The notes under the pieces were generated by a model. That model did no database searches and was not told where the DNA came from. It saw only the letters and a list, made by a program, of their open reading frames with translations. From contig NZ_JBHRXZ010000022.1 in assembly GCF_042648805.1 (NCBI RefSeq), forward strand, positions 186,001 through 250,000: a stretch of DNA of 64,000 nucleotides, read 5' to 3'. This document shows, one piece after another, positions 37,418-47,004 of this stretch. This DNA comes from Azomonas tarimensis (lineage in GTDB: Bacteria > Pseudomonadota > Gammaproteobacteria > Pseudomonadales > Pseudomonadaceae). The position numbers were made by a program, and so were the translations under genes. Positions within the stretch are counted from its first letter, which is position 1. Every line of letters starts with the position of its first letter.

Positions 37418-38755
37418 CTATTCCTCATCCTGCCCGGCCGGCAGAAAGTCACCCCGGCTCAGGCCGTGGCGCAGCATCTTTTCATTGAGCGTCCGGCGCG
37501 GCAGCTGCAGCAGGGTCATGACTTCGGCGATGTTGCCGCGACAGTGCTGCAGCGCGCGTTGCAGGCACTGCGTCTCGAAGCGCTCCATCTGCGCTGTCAG
37601 GGACTGGTCGTCCGACGCGTCGGTGTCGCGGCTGCCGATGCCCAGAGCGTGGCGTTCGGCCGCGTTGGTCAATTCACGCACATTGCCTGGCCAGTCGTGG
37701 GCCAGCAGGTCGGCCAGTTCGCGTGGCTGCAGCGGCCGCGGCTCGCGGCCGTGGCGCTGGGCGGCCTGGCTGGCGAAATGCTCGAACAGCAGCGGAATGT
37801 CCTCGCGCCGCTCGCGCAAAGGGGGGATCTGGATCTCGGCGACATTCAGTCGATACAGCAAATCCTCTCGAAAGCGTCCAGCGCGCACTTCATCGTGGAG
37901 GTCCGGCTTGACCGCGCTGATGACCCTCAGGTCGACCTGGATGCTGCGGTTCGAACCGAGCCGCTCCAGCGTCTTCTCCTGGATCACGCGCAGCAGCTTG
38001 GCCTGTTGCGCCAGCGGCAGGCTTTCCACCTCGTCGAGAAACAGGCTGCCACCATTGGCGTGCTCGATCCGCCCGATTCGCTTGCCCTGGGCCCCGGTGA
38101 AGGCGCCGCTTTCGTGACCGAACAGCTCGCTCTCGAAGATGCTGTCCGGGATGGCCGCACAGTTGAGTGCAACGAAGGGTCGCTCGGCGCGCGGGCTGAA
38201 GTCGTGCAGGCAGCGGGCGACGCGCTCCTTGCCACAGCCGGTTTCGCCGCGGATGAGCAGGTTGACGTTGGTACCCGCCAGTTCCAATACCTGCCGACGC
38301 AACTGCTCCATGGCCCGGGAGACGCCAAGAAGCTGCGATTCGATGCGGTCCTTGCGGGCGTACTGCTCACGAAGCTGGCGGTTTTCCATCACCAGCTTGC
38401 GTTTGTCCTGGGCGCGTCTGAGGCTGTCGAGCAGGCGCTCGGGGGTAAAGGGTTTCTCGATGAAGTCGTAGGCACCCTGACGCAGTGCCTGGACCGCCAT
38501 GGGCACGTCGCCATGACCGGTGACCATGACCACCGGCAATTCCGCATCCAGCGCCACGAGCCTGTCCAGCAGTGCCAGGCCGTCGAGATCAGGCATGCGG
38601 ACATCGCTGACCACTACCCCGGGGTAATCACGAGTCAGCAGCCCCAGCGCTTCGCTGGCACTGGCGCAGGTGCGCACCTGCCAGCCGGAGAGTTCGAGCC
38701 ATTGCTGAACGGCCTGGCGAATGGCGGCTTCGTCGTCGATGAAAAGAGCCTGCAT
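37418..38755 (-). CDS. dctD: Sigma54-dependent response regulator, DctD-like
   Basis: 445 residues in three parts. The receiver has phosphorylation site D51 (SDVRMPD) and conserved K101. The AAA+ domain has Walker A GETGCGKE at 170-177 and the sigma54-contacting GAFTGA at 217-222. The Fis-type HTH lies at the C terminus (GNIAEVMTLLQLPRRTLNEKM). It activates RpoN promoters on phosphorylation by its partner kinase, encoded 86 bases upstream. Placed directly before the TAXI-TRAP operon and its sigma54 promoter, its likely target. Confidence 0.9.
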   Translation of the reverse strand: MQALFIDDEAAIRQAVQQWLELSGWQVRTCASASEALGLLTRDYPGVVVSDVRMPDLDGLALLDRLVALDAELPVVMVTGHGDVPMAVQALRQGAYDFIEKPFTPERLLDSLRRAQDKRKLVMENRQLREQYARKDRIESQLLGVSRAMEQLRRQVLELAGTNVNLLIRGETGCGKERVARCLHDFSPRAERPFVALNCAAIPDSIFESELFGHESGAFTGAQGKRIGRIEHANGGSLFLDEVESLPLAQQAKLLRVIQEKTLERLGSNRSIQVDLRVISAVKPDLHDEVRAGRFREDLLYRLNVAEIQIPPLRERREDIPLLFEHFASQAAQRHGREPRPLQPRELADLLAHDWPGNVRELTNAAERHALGIGSRDTDASDDQSLTAQMERFETQCLQRALQHCRGNIAEVMTLLQLPRRTLNEKMLRHGLSRGDFLPAGQDEE

Positions 38756-38841
38756 GGTCGGGTCTCTGGTTTGTTGATGGTGAGTGATCGAGGCCGGCCC
38801 ACTGCTGGAGGCTGAACCAGGCTGCCCGCAGCAGGTTCGGC

Positions 38842-40635
38842 CTAGGCGCCGGACGGGGTCGGCTGGCTGGCGGACCGGGCGATGTCCAGCTCCACGGCCG
38901 GCAGGCGCAGGGTGAACGCGGCGCCGCCTTCGCTGCGGTTGCGTGCCTCAAGGTTGCCGCCAAGGTCGCGAACGATGCCATAGGATACCGCCAGGCCCAG
39001 CCCGAGGCCCTGTCCCACCGGCTTGGTGGTGAAAAAGGGCTCGAACACCCGATCCAGATCGTCGTTGGCGATGCCTGCGCCGCTGTCGGCAACGCTCAGG
39101 TAGCAATGTCCGCCTTCGCGCCAGGCATTAATGTTCAGGTGCCGCTCGGGGCAGTCCTGCATGGCGTCGAGAGCGTTTTGCAGCAGGTTGATCAGTACCT
39201 GCTCCAGGCGGATCGCGTCGCCGCCGACCAGCAGACCGGGTGTCAGATCATGGCTGATTACCACGCCTTCGCTGCGGATGCGCGCTGAAAGCAGTAGCAG
39301 GGCCTGATCGAGCACCCGCAGCAGGTCGAGGCGCTCGCGCAATCCGGCCGGGCTCTTGCGGGCAAAGGCCTTGAGATGCGAGGTCAGTGCGGCCATGCGC
39401 TCGATCAGCCGCTCGGCCTGGTCGAGCCCGGCGTGCGCCTCGTCAGTCCGCCCACTGGCCAGCAGCAGATGCAGGCTGCCGAGCTGCATGCGCAGTGCGG
39501 TCAGTGGCTGGTTCACCTCATGCGCCAGCGCTGCCGACATCTGCCCGAGCGCGGCCATGCGCGCGGCATGCACCAGTTCGTCCTGGGTCGTGCGCAATTC
39601 GGCGGTGCGCACTGCCACCAGGCGCTCCAGTTCGCTGCGGCTGTACTGTTCTAGCCGGTGGGTCTTGCGTCGCTGGGCGAGAAACAGCAGCAGAAAGCAG
39701 AGGGCGAGCCAGACGGCGGCGGCTGCCATCCGCGGTGCCAGCTGGCTCTGCGCGCCCTGCGGCTCCTGCAGGAGATAGAGGGTCCAGCCTTCCTCGGGCA
39801 TGGGCAAAGATTGCCAGAGATAGCGTTGAGGACCCTCCGGCCCTTCGACACGTTTGAGCTCGCTGCCGTCTCCCAGGGTCGTCAGGCGCTGGGTGGGCAA
39901 GGGCTTGAGGGTCTGTTCGGCATAGCGCCGGGCAGCGACCAGGCGTGCCAGGATATCGTCGTCGAGAGGGCGCAGATGGCGAAAGCGCCAGGAGGGCCGG
40001 TTGCTGAGAATGACGATATCCAGCGAGTCGGCCACCAGCAGGATGCCGGGTTGGGCAGCCCAGTCCCGCTGCATGGCTTCGAGTTCCAGCTTCACCACCA
40101 GTACGCCGAGGAGCTCGCCGGCGGCATTGGCCACCAGATGCGACAGGAAATAGCCTGGGACGCCGGTGGTCACGCCGACGGCGAAGTAACGTCCCGAACC
40201 CTGGCTGATCGCGTCTTGGAAATAGGGACGAAAGCCGTAGTTGTTGCCAACGAAACTGCTCGGCTCCCGCCAGTTGCTGGCGGCCAGGGTGGTTCCCTGA
40301 CGATCCAGGAGATAGAGGACGGTCGAACCCGCTGCCCGATTCTGCTGCTCCAGACGCCTGTTGAGTGCCTGGCGCAGCGAGGAATCGTTCGGGTGCTGCA
40401 GCAGATCTCGGATCGGCTCGTCCAGCGCGAGCAGGGCCGGCACCGCGCGAGAGCGTTCAACTTGCGTGTGGATGGCCTGGGCATACAGGTCCAGTTGCCC
40501 CTGGGCTTCCTGCGCCCGCGCCTCCAGTAGCCGTCGCTCAGCCATGTGACCAGCCAGCCAGAGGCTGCAGACCAGGCCGAGCACCATCAGTGTGGCGAGC
40601 GCGATGATCGGCAGGCGAGGGGTGGAAGCAGGCAT
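38842..40635 (-). CDS. dctB: Sensor histidine kinase, DctB-like
   Basis: 597 residues from ATG 40635. Two TMs (about residues 9-30 and 302-321) flank a periplasmic double-PAS sensor of DctB type (SSFVGNNYGFRPYFQDAISQG, GRYFAVGVTTGVPGYFLSHLV). A coiled coil follows, then the H box AALAHEVNQPLTAL with H372, and an ATPase domain (NLLQNALDA, DSGAGI, GLGLGLAVSYGIV). DctB kinases sense C4-dicarboxylates, but the linked transporter here is TAXI type, so the ligand may differ. Confidence 0.88.
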   Translation of the reverse strand: MPASTPRLPIIALATLMVLGLVCSLWLAGHMAERRLLEARAQEAQGQLDLYAQAIHTQVERSRAVPALLALDEPIRDLLQHPNDSSLRQALNRRLEQQNRAAGSTVLYLLDRQGTTLAASNWREPSSFVGNNYGFRPYFQDAISQGSGRYFAVGVTTGVPGYFLSHLVANAAGELLGVLVVKLELEAMQRDWAAQPGILLVADSLDIVILSNRPSWRFRHLRPLDDDILARLVAARRYAEQTLKPLPTQRLTTLGDGSELKRVEGPEGPQRYLWQSLPMPEEGWTLYLLQEPQGAQSQLAPRMAAAAVWLALCFLLLFLAQRRKTHRLEQYSRSELERLVAVRTAELRTTQDELVHAARMAALGQMSAALAHEVNQPLTALRMQLGSLHLLLASGRTDEAHAGLDQAERLIERMAALTSHLKAFARKSPAGLRERLDLLRVLDQALLLLSARIRSEGVVISHDLTPGLLVGGDAIRLEQVLINLLQNALDAMQDCPERHLNINAWREGGHCYLSVADSGAGIANDDLDRVFEPFFTTKPVGQGLGLGLAVSYGIVRDLGGNLEARNRSEGGAAFTLRLPAVELDIARSASQPTPSGA

Positions 40636-40760
40636 GGCTGGAAACTCGACTGAGAGATCGTTAGCTTCCGTGATCGCGCCTGCAGCCTGCAAGCGTCGTC
40701 GGCGCCTTTGCCATGGCCTGGGAACCGCAGCAGCGTTGGCGCGATACCAGGCGGTAAACC

Positions 40761-40792
40761 AAAAAGGCCGGCTGATCGCTCAGCCGGCCTTT
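40761..40792 (-). terminator. Rho-independent terminator after the Tim44-like gene
   Basis: A 13-base stem (AAAGGCCGGCTGA with TCAGCCGGCCTTT) around a TCGC loop is followed on the minus strand by a TTTTT run. It ends the Tim44-like transcript and separates it from dctB. Confidence 0.85.
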
Positions 40793-40809
40793 CGGATTCG
40801 ACGCGAAGA

Positions 40810-41658
40810 TCAGCCGTTCTGGCGGATCCCGGCGATGAGCCAGGGCTGGTTCTCGCCCTGGGCCCGCTCCATCCGCCAGCTCTCGCTGAACGGCTCGCCT
40901 TCGTCGAAGCGCGAGCTCTTGGCGACGCCGCTGAAGGTCAGGGTGGCAATGGTGTTGTCGTGGGTGTCATCGACACCGTCCAATACCGCTTCGAGGTTGT
41001 CCACGTAGGTGGACTGGTAGCCCTCGCCCAGCTCGGCCCGCTCACGCTTGAGAAACTCCAGCAGTTGCGGGGTGACGAACTCGGCCACCTTGTCCATCTC
41101 GTTGGCATCCCAGTGCTGTTGCAGCGAGAGGAAGTGCTCGCGCGCCGCCTCGATGAAACGTGTCTGATCGAACCAGGCCGGGGCGTTGATCACCGGTGCG
41201 GCGGCGGCCACAGGCGCTGCGCCGCCGCCAAAGATCGACGTCGGTGCGGCAGGGGGCGCTTCGCGGTGCATTCCGGCGGGTCCGGCCACGGCCGGTTGCT
41301 GCTGCTGCCGTCGGCTACGCAGGAAGCGGAACAGCAGGAAGGCGATGGCGCCAAAGATCAGTATGTCGAAGATCTGCAGGCCCTCGAAGGCGCCACCCAT
41401 GAACATGGCGGCGAGCAGGCCACCGGCGGCAAGGCCGGCCAGGGGGCCGAGGAAGCGCGATGCACCACCGGCGGCCTGCTGCTGGCGGCCGGGCTGCTGG
41501 GCAGCGCTCTGGTCGGTACGTTGCTGCTGGACCTGGCGGGTCTGGTGGCTTGGCGCCGCGCCAAAGCTCTTGCCGCCGCCGAACCGCTTGGCATGAGCGT
41601 CGAAGCTGAGGGTCAGGGCGACGCAAAACGCCATGAAGAAACTGAGCGTACGTTGCAT
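40810..41658 (-). CDS. Tim44-like domain membrane protein
   Basis: 282 residues from ATG 41658. Signal peptide or first TM (MQRTLSFFMAFCVALTLSFD), a Gln-rich low-complexity stretch (about 40-65), a Gly/Ala TM pair (FLGPLAGLAAGGLLAAMFMGG and LQIFDILIFGAIAFLLFRFL), then the C-terminal Tim44-like domain with HFLSLQQHWDANEMDKVAEFVTP. Bacterial members are of unknown function and are not mitochondrial-type translocase parts. Earlier in-frame starts (41691, 41802) are less likely. Confidence 0.85.
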   Translation of the reverse strand: MQRTLSFFMAFCVALTLSFDAHAKRFGGGKSFGAAPSHQTRQVQQQRTDQSAAQQPGRQQQAAGGASRFLGPLAGLAAGGLLAAMFMGGAFEGLQIFDILIFGAIAFLLFRFLRSRRQQQQPAVAGPAGMHREAPPAAPTSIFGGGAAPVAAAAPVINAPAWFDQTRFIEAAREHFLSLQQHWDANEMDKVAEFVTPQLLEFLKRERAELGEGYQSTYVDNLEAVLDGVDDTHDNTIATLTFSGVAKSSRFDEGEPFSESWRMERAQGENQPWLIAGIRQNG

Positions 41659-41764
41659 GCGGATTTCCCGAAGATTGTCTACGCGGGTCATGTTGGAGAG
41701 CAAAGCGTGCCAATACCAGAAAAAAATAGTTTCCGGCTTTTGCCCCGCTTCGCCAGAACTGGCG

Positions 41765-42850
41765 CTAGCGCCAGTTGTAGAGTTCTTTTTCCGACAGTGC
41801 ATGCATGGGCGTGACCTGCGCCTGGAAAGCTTTCATCGAGGCCCAGATACGTCCGTTGAGTTCGGATTGTGCCGCCAGTTCGGCGACGACCTTTTCCGAT
41901 TCCTCGCGCAGGGCATCGAGCACCTCGTCGGGGAAGCGGCGCAGCTCCACACCCTGGCGCTGCAGCTCTTCCAAGGCGAGGGCGTTATTCCACACGTAGT
42001 CGTCCATCATTGCCAGGTTGGCAGCCCGCGCAGCCTCGCTGACGATGGCCTGCAGGTGCGGCGGCAGGCTGTCCCAGGCCGTCTCATTGATCAGCACCTC
42101 GATCACCGCCTGGGGTTGCTGCCAGCCGGGGTAGTAGTAATAGCGCGCCACCTTGTGCAGGCCGAAGGCCAGATCGTCATAGGGGCTGACCCAGTCGGTG
42201 GCGTCGATGGCGCCGGTCTGTAGCGCCGTGAACACCTCTCCGCCGGGCAGAGTCACGGTGGTGGCGCCCAGGCGGCTGAGCACCTCGCCGCCGAGGCCGG
42301 GGGTGCGGATCTTCAGTCGGCGCAGGTCTTCAAGGGAATTGACCTCCCGGTTGAACCAGCCGCCCATCTGCATCGTCGAGTTGCCCGCGGCGAGGGGTTT
42401 CACGCCGAACGGCGCATAGGCCTCTTCCCACAGCTGTTGGCCGCCGCCCTGGCTCAGCCAAGCGTTCATCTCCAGGGTCGACAGGCCGAACGGCACCGAC
42501 GTGAAGAACTGCGCCGTCGGGGTCTTGCCCTTCCAGTAATAGGACGCGCCATGGCCCATTTCCGCGGTGTTGCGCGACACCGCATCGAAGACTTCCATCG
42601 CTGGCACCAGCTCGCCGGCGGCGTAGGTGCGGATGGTCAGCTGGCCATTGCTCATGGCATTGACCCGCTCGGCAAAGCGTTCGGCCGCGATGCCCAGGCC
42701 GGGATGGTTCTTTGGCCACGCGGTGACCATCTTCCAGCGGAAGGTCTCTTGTGGTTCGGCGGTCTGGCCGGTGGGCTGGTCGTCGTTGCAGCCTGCGACT
42801 AGGGCGGCCAGCAGGGCGGCGGCGAGGCCAAGGAAGGGACGGCGGTTCAT
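41765..42850 (-). CDS. TRAP-type solute receptor lipoprotein, DctP family (orphan)
   Basis: 361 residues. The N terminus MNRRPFLGLAAALLAALVAGC has a lipobox (LVAGC), so the mature protein is lipid-anchored. DctP domain begins FRWKMVTAWPKNHPGLG; QTGAIDATDWVSPYDD contains the TakP-type ligand region, suggesting 2-oxo acid or similar ligands. No DctQ/DctM genes lie beside it, so its permease is elsewhere or it works differently. The stop codon lies at the centre of a 20-base palindrome (41757-41776). Confidence 0.88.
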   Translation of the reverse strand: MNRRPFLGLAAALLAALVAGCNDDQPTGQTAEPQETFRWKMVTAWPKNHPGLGIAAERFAERVNAMSNGQLTIRTYAAGELVPAMEVFDAVSRNTAEMGHGASYYWKGKTPTAQFFTSVPFGLSTLEMNAWLSQGGGQQLWEEAYAPFGVKPLAAGNSTMQMGGWFNREVNSLEDLRRLKIRTPGLGGEVLSRLGATTVTLPGGEVFTALQTGAIDATDWVSPYDDLAFGLHKVARYYYYPGWQQPQAVIEVLINETAWDSLPPHLQAIVSEAARAANLAMMDDYVWNNALALEELQRQGVELRRFPDEVLDALREESEKVVAELAAQSELNGRIWASMKAFQAQVTPMHALSEKELYNWR

Positions 42851-42911
42851 CGGGTTCCCTTGGAATGCTTGGTGGGAAGTGAATCAGCGCGGCGCCAGGC
42901 GCCGCGTAGGG

Positions 42912-45095
42912 TCAGGCGATTTCGAGCTTGGCGTAGCTCAGCATCAGCCATTTGCTGCCCTCGCTTTCGAAATTCACCTGTACGCGCGCATGGGCACCAG
43001 CCCCTTCGAAATTGAGGATGGTGCCTTCGCCGAACAGTGCATGACGCACCCGCTGGCCGAGTGAAAACGGGGTTTCCGGCACTGCGGCGCCAGCAAAGCT
43101 CGGCCCGCTCTGGGCCGCCCCGCCATAGGGACGGCTGACGGTATTGGACAGCCGGACCTCCTGCAGCAGCGACGGCGGAATCTCACGGACAAAGCGCGAC
43201 ACCTTGTTATAGGTCTCGCTGCCGTAGAGGCGCCGGGTCTCGGCGTAGGTGATCACCAACTGTTGCATGGCGCGGGTAATGCCGACATAGGCCAGGCGGC
43301 GCTCCTCTTCAAGGCGGCCGGATTCCTCCAGGCTCATCTTGTGCGGGAACAGGCCTTCCTCCATGCCGACAAGAAATACCAGTGGAAACTCAAGGCCCTT
43401 GGCACTGTGCAGGGTCATCAGCTGAACACTGTCCTCATGGTCGCCGGCCTGCTGCTCGCCGGCCTCCAGCGAGGCATGGTCGAGGAAGGCTTCCAGTGTG
43501 GTCTGGCCTTCTTCCAGGTCCTCGTACTCGAAGGCGCGTGCGGCGCTGACCAATTCCTCGAGGTTCTCGACCCGTGCCTGGGCCTTCTCGCCCTTTTCGT
43601 CGCGGTGGTAGGCCAGCAGGCCCGACTGTTCGATCAGGGTCTGGGTGGCCAGGGACAGGGTCATCTTCTCGACTTTCAGCGCCAGGGTATCGACCAGCTC
43701 GACAAAGCCGTTCAGCGCACTGGCGGCGCGGCCGGAAATCACCTTGGTGCCGATCGCCTGATGCAGGGCAGCCCACAGCGAGAGCTCGTTGGCGCGGGCG
43801 AAACTGCGCAGGGTTTCCACCGTCTTCTCGCCGATGCCGCGCGCCGGCAGGTTGATCACCCGCTCCAGCGCGGCATCGTTGTGGCGGGTGTGGATCAGGC
43901 GCAGGTAGGCCATGGCGTTCTTGATCTCGGCGCGCTCGAAGAAGCGCTGGCCGCCGTAGATACGGTACGGAATGCGCTCCCTGAGCAAGGCCTCTTCCAA
44001 GACCCGCGACTGGGCATTGGAGCGGTAGAGAATGGCGATTTCCTGGCGGGCCAGACCTTCCTTTATGCCACGCTGGATGCCCTCGACCACATAGCGCGCC
44101 TCGTCGTGCTCGTTATAGGCCGCATACAGGGAGATGGGTTCGCCATCGCAACCGGAGGTCCAGAGTTCCTTGCCGAGGCGGCCCTGGTTGTTGGCGATCA
44201 GGGCGTTGGCGGCCTTGAGGATACAGGCGGTGGAGCGGTAGTTCTGCTCCAGGCGGATCGTTTCGGCGTCCGGGAAATCGCTACAGAACTGCTGGATGTT
44301 CTCGATCTTCGCTCCGCGCCAGCCGTAGATCGACTGGTCATCGTCGCCCACCACCATCAGGCTGTCGCCGCCCTTGGCGAGCAGCCTCAGCCAGGCGTAC
44401 TGAACGGCGTTGGTGTCCTGGAATTCGTCCACCAGCAGATGGCGGAAGCGCCGCTGGTAATGCTCGAGCAGGCCGGGCTTGTCGCGCCAGAGGTCCAGTG
44501 CGCGCAACAGTAGCTCGGAGAAGTCGATCACCCCGGCGCGGGCGCAGGCGGCTTCATAGGCTTCGTAGATCTTCAACTGGGTGGCGAGAAACAGATCGCC
44601 CGCCGGCTGGATGTGTTGCGGCCGCAGGCCCTCGTCCTTCTGCCCGTTGATCCACCACTGCGCCTGGCGCGCCGGCCAGCGCTGCTCGTCAAGGCCCAGC
44701 TCGCGGATCACCCGCTTGACCAGCCGCTGTTGGTCGTCGGAGTCGAGGATCTGGAAATTCTGCGCCAGGCCCGCCTCCTGCCAGTGGGCACGCAGCAAGC
44801 GATGCGCCAGACCATGGAAGGTACCGACCCACATACCCTGTGGGTTGATGCCCAGCAGATGCTCGATGCGGTGGCGCATCTCGTGCGCGGCCTTGTTGGT
44901 GAAGGTCACCGACAGGATCGAGTGCGGCGAGGCGTGCTCGACCTGGATCAGCCAGGCGATGCGGTGCACCAGCACCCGGGTCTTGCCCGAGCCGGCACCT
45001 GCCAGCACCAGTTGCTGGCCAAGGGGCGCGGCCACAGCCTGGCGCTGGGCATCGTTGAGGGCGTTGAGCAGGAGGGAGAGATCGTCTTCAGTCAT
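42912..45095 (-). CDS. uvrD: DNA helicase II UvrD
   Basis: 727-residue SF1A 3'-5' helicase for nucleotide excision and mismatch repair. Walker A AGAGSGKTR around residues 32-40, motif II LLVDEFQDTN, motif III VVGDDDQSIYGWRGA, motif V MTLHSAKGLEFPLVF and motif VI YVGITRAMQQL. C-terminal Tudor-like part (FSLGQRVRHALFGEGTI). Usual length. It lies 61 bases downstream of nothing else on its strand except its own promoter region. Confidence 0.97.
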   Translation of the reverse strand: MTEDDLSLLLNALNDAQRQAVAAPLGQQLVLAGAGSGKTRVLVHRIAWLIQVEHASPHSILSVTFTNKAAHEMRHRIEHLLGINPQGMWVGTFHGLAHRLLRAHWQEAGLAQNFQILDSDDQQRLVKRVIRELGLDEQRWPARQAQWWINGQKDEGLRPQHIQPAGDLFLATQLKIYEAYEAACARAGVIDFSELLLRALDLWRDKPGLLEHYQRRFRHLLVDEFQDTNAVQYAWLRLLAKGGDSLMVVGDDDQSIYGWRGAKIENIQQFCSDFPDAETIRLEQNYRSTACILKAANALIANNQGRLGKELWTSGCDGEPISLYAAYNEHDEARYVVEGIQRGIKEGLARQEIAILYRSNAQSRVLEEALLRERIPYRIYGGQRFFERAEIKNAMAYLRLIHTRHNDAALERVINLPARGIGEKTVETLRSFARANELSLWAALHQAIGTKVISGRAASALNGFVELVDTLALKVEKMTLSLATQTLIEQSGLLAYHRDEKGEKAQARVENLEELVSAARAFEYEDLEEGQTTLEAFLDHASLEAGEQQAGDHEDSVQLMTLHSAKGLEFPLVFLVGMEEGLFPHKMSLEESGRLEEERRLAYVGITRAMQQLVITYAETRRLYGSETYNKVSRFVREIPPSLLQEVRLSNTVSRPYGGAAQSGPSFAGAAVPETPFSLGQRVRHALFGEGTILNFEGAGAHARVQVNFESEGSKWLMLSYAKLEIA

Positions 45096-45291
45096 CTGCG
45101 CATTCTATCAGGGCACCAGCGCCGATGGCGCGGCCGTCCGCCGCCGGCCGAAGAGCGGCAGGCAATCCCACCGGAGAGGTCGCTGCGGTGACATCGGGCT
45201 TCGCTGGGGGGCGTCGCGGCGGGGCGGGGCCGGCGTATCATGCGGCGCATCCCTGCCGGGCAGTCTTCTCTCGGAACATTCAGAGCTACCC

Positions 45292-46620
45292 ATGCCGCCA
45301 GTCTGGAAATCCTTTCGCGCGCTGTACCTCGCTACCCTGCTGATGCTGCTCGGCTCGGGTCTGCTCAATACTTACCTGGCGCTGCGGTTGTCGGCCACGG
45401 TGGACGGCTTGTGGGTGGGTGCGCTGATGGCGGCCAATTATCTCGGCCTGGTGCTTGGCGGCAAGGTCGGTCATCGGCTTATCGGCCGGGTCGGGCACAT
45501 CCGCGGTTATGTCGCCTGTGCCGGGGTGGTCACCGCGGCGGTACTCGGCCACGGACTGATCGACTGGCTGCCTGCCTGGTTGCTGCTGCGCATGCTGATC
45601 GGCCTGAGCATGATGTGCCAGTACATGGTCATCGAGAGCTGGCTCAACGAGCAGGCCGAGGCCAGCCAGCGCGGCCTGGTATTCAGCGGCTACATGGCTT
45701 CCTCTTACCTGGGCCTGATCCTCGGCCAGCTGGTGCTGGTGGTCTACCCGACCCTCGGCCCTGAGCTGCTGATGCTGGTCGCGCTGTGCTTTTCCCTGTG
45801 CCTGGTGCCAGTGGCGCTGACCGGCAAGCTGCACCCGGCGCCCCTGCACCCGGCGCCGCTGGAGCCGCGTTTCTTCATGGAGCGGGTGCCTCAGTCGCTG
45901 ACCACCACCCTCGCCTCGGGGCTGATCGTCGGCGCCTTCTACGGCCTGGCGCCGCTGTATGCCACCCGCGTGGGCCTGGCAACCGAGCAGGTGGGGCTGT
46001 TCATGGGCGGCTGCATCCTGGCCGGCCTGCTGGTGCAATGGCCGCTGGGCTGGCTGTCCGATCGCAGCGACCGGGCGGTGTTGATCCGCGGTTGCGCCTT
46101 GCTGTTGACACTCACGGCGCTGCCGCTGGCACTGGTGCCGGACCTGCCGCTGGCGGCGCTGATGCCGCTGGCCTTCGTGGTCAGCCTGTTGCAGTTCAGC
46201 CTCTATCCACTGGCGGTGGCCTTCTCCAACGATCATGTCGAAGCGGAGCGGCGGGTGTCGCTGACCGCGATGCTGCTGGTCACCTTCGGGGTGGGTGCCA
46301 GTGTCGGTCCGCTGCTGGTCGGTGTGCTGATGAAGTATTACGGTCCGAACATGCTCTATGCATTCTTCTGTGCCTGCGGGCTGTTGCTGCTCTGGCGCGT
46401 GCGCCCGGGAGCGGTGACCAATCTGCATCAGGTCGAGGACGCGCCCCTGAATCACGTGGCGCTACCCGACAGCACGGCCGGATCGCCGCTCAGTGCCGCC
46501 CTCGATCCGCGCGTCGACGAGCAGGTGGTGCAGGACCAGATGCAGGACTTGGAACCATCCGGGCCTGAAGGGATGAGCGCTGCAGAGGACGCAGAGGACG
46601 CAGAGACCCGGCCTGGCTAG
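45292..46620 (+). CDS. MFS transporter (YcaD-like)
   Basis: 442 residues with about 12 TM helices; MFS-typical sequences include GLVLGGKVGHRLIGRVGHIRG (between TM2 and TM3) and WPLGWLSDRSDRAVLIRG (TM8-9 loop). MIESWLNEQAEASQRG resembles the YcaD/UMF group. Substrate unknown. A 15-base tandem duplication at 45829-45858 encodes LHPAP twice in the central loop. A 9-base triplicate (GCAGAGGAC-like) at about 46580-46606 lies in the acidic C-terminal tail (AAEDAEDAET). Divergent from uvrD. Confidence 0.85.
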   Translation: MPPVWKSFRALYLATLLMLLGSGLLNTYLALRLSATVDGLWVGALMAANYLGLVLGGKVGHRLIGRVGHIRGYVACAGVVTAAVLGHGLIDWLPAWLLLRMLIGLSMMCQYMVIESWLNEQAEASQRGLVFSGYMASSYLGLILGQLVLVVYPTLGPELLMLVALCFSLCLVPVALTGKLHPAPLHPAPLEPRFFMERVPQSLTTTLASGLIVGAFYGLAPLYATRVGLATEQVGLFMGGCILAGLLVQWPLGWLSDRSDRAVLIRGCALLLTLTALPLALVPDLPLAALMPLAFVVSLLQFSLYPLAVAFSNDHVEAERRVSLTAMLLVTFGVGASVGPLLVGVLMKYYGPNMLYAFFCACGLLLLWRVRPGAVTNLHQVEDAPLNHVALPDSTAGSPLSAALDPRVDEQVVQDQMQDLEPSGPEGMSAAEDAEDAETRPG

Positions 46621-46672
46621 GCCTTGGCCGGCAAGAAGCCGGAGCGGGCAGGACGCCCGCGCCGGTGGAAGG

Positions 46673-46888
46673 TCAGCTTCCGTTGAGACGGAATCCCACC
46701 TTCATCCCCACCTGAAAGTGCCCTACCTTGCCATCCTCGATGTGCCCGCGGATCTCGCTCACCTCGAACCACTCGAGGTTGTGCAGGCTCTGTGCGGCCT
46801 GGGCGATGCCGTTCTGAATCGCTTCGTCGACGCTGTTGCGCGACGAGCCGACAATCTCGACCTTCTTGTAGGTGTGGTGATCGGACAT
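46673..46888 (-). CDS. Dodecin family protein
   Basis: 71-residue dodecin: MSDHHTYKKVEIVGSSRNSV, then LHNLEWFEVSEIRGHIEDGK with the flavin-stacking Trp, and VGHFQVGMKVGFRL. Dodecins form 12-mers that store or buffer flavins (or CoA). ATG 46888 has a strong SD (AGGAGGAAAA). Two small hairpins between it and the convergent MFS gene (for example GCGGGC/GCCCGC at 46644-46660) may act as terminators. Confidence 0.93.
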   Translation of the reverse strand: MSDHHTYKKVEIVGSSRNSVDEAIQNGIAQAAQSLHNLEWFEVSEIRGHIEDGKVGHFQVGMKVGFRLNGS

Positions 46889-47004
46889 GGGTTTTCCTCC
46901 TCGGATGAATCGCATGGCGTGTTCATTAGGGCCGGAAAACCTGTCGGGAAGTTCAGCCGACCCGGGCAACGAGTCGGCGTAGAGGTCGAGAGGTAAAGGT
47001 AGGC

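Noticed and set aside
40999..41014. GTCCACGTAGGTGGAC as a possible parS or operator
   Set aside because: Imperfect palindrome inside the Tim44-like coding region, explained by codons, and not a parS match.
44581..45291. Extension of the MFS gene upstream over the uvrD 5' end
   Set aside because: The extra residues are an antisense reading of uvrD; the MFS N terminus fits ATG 45292.
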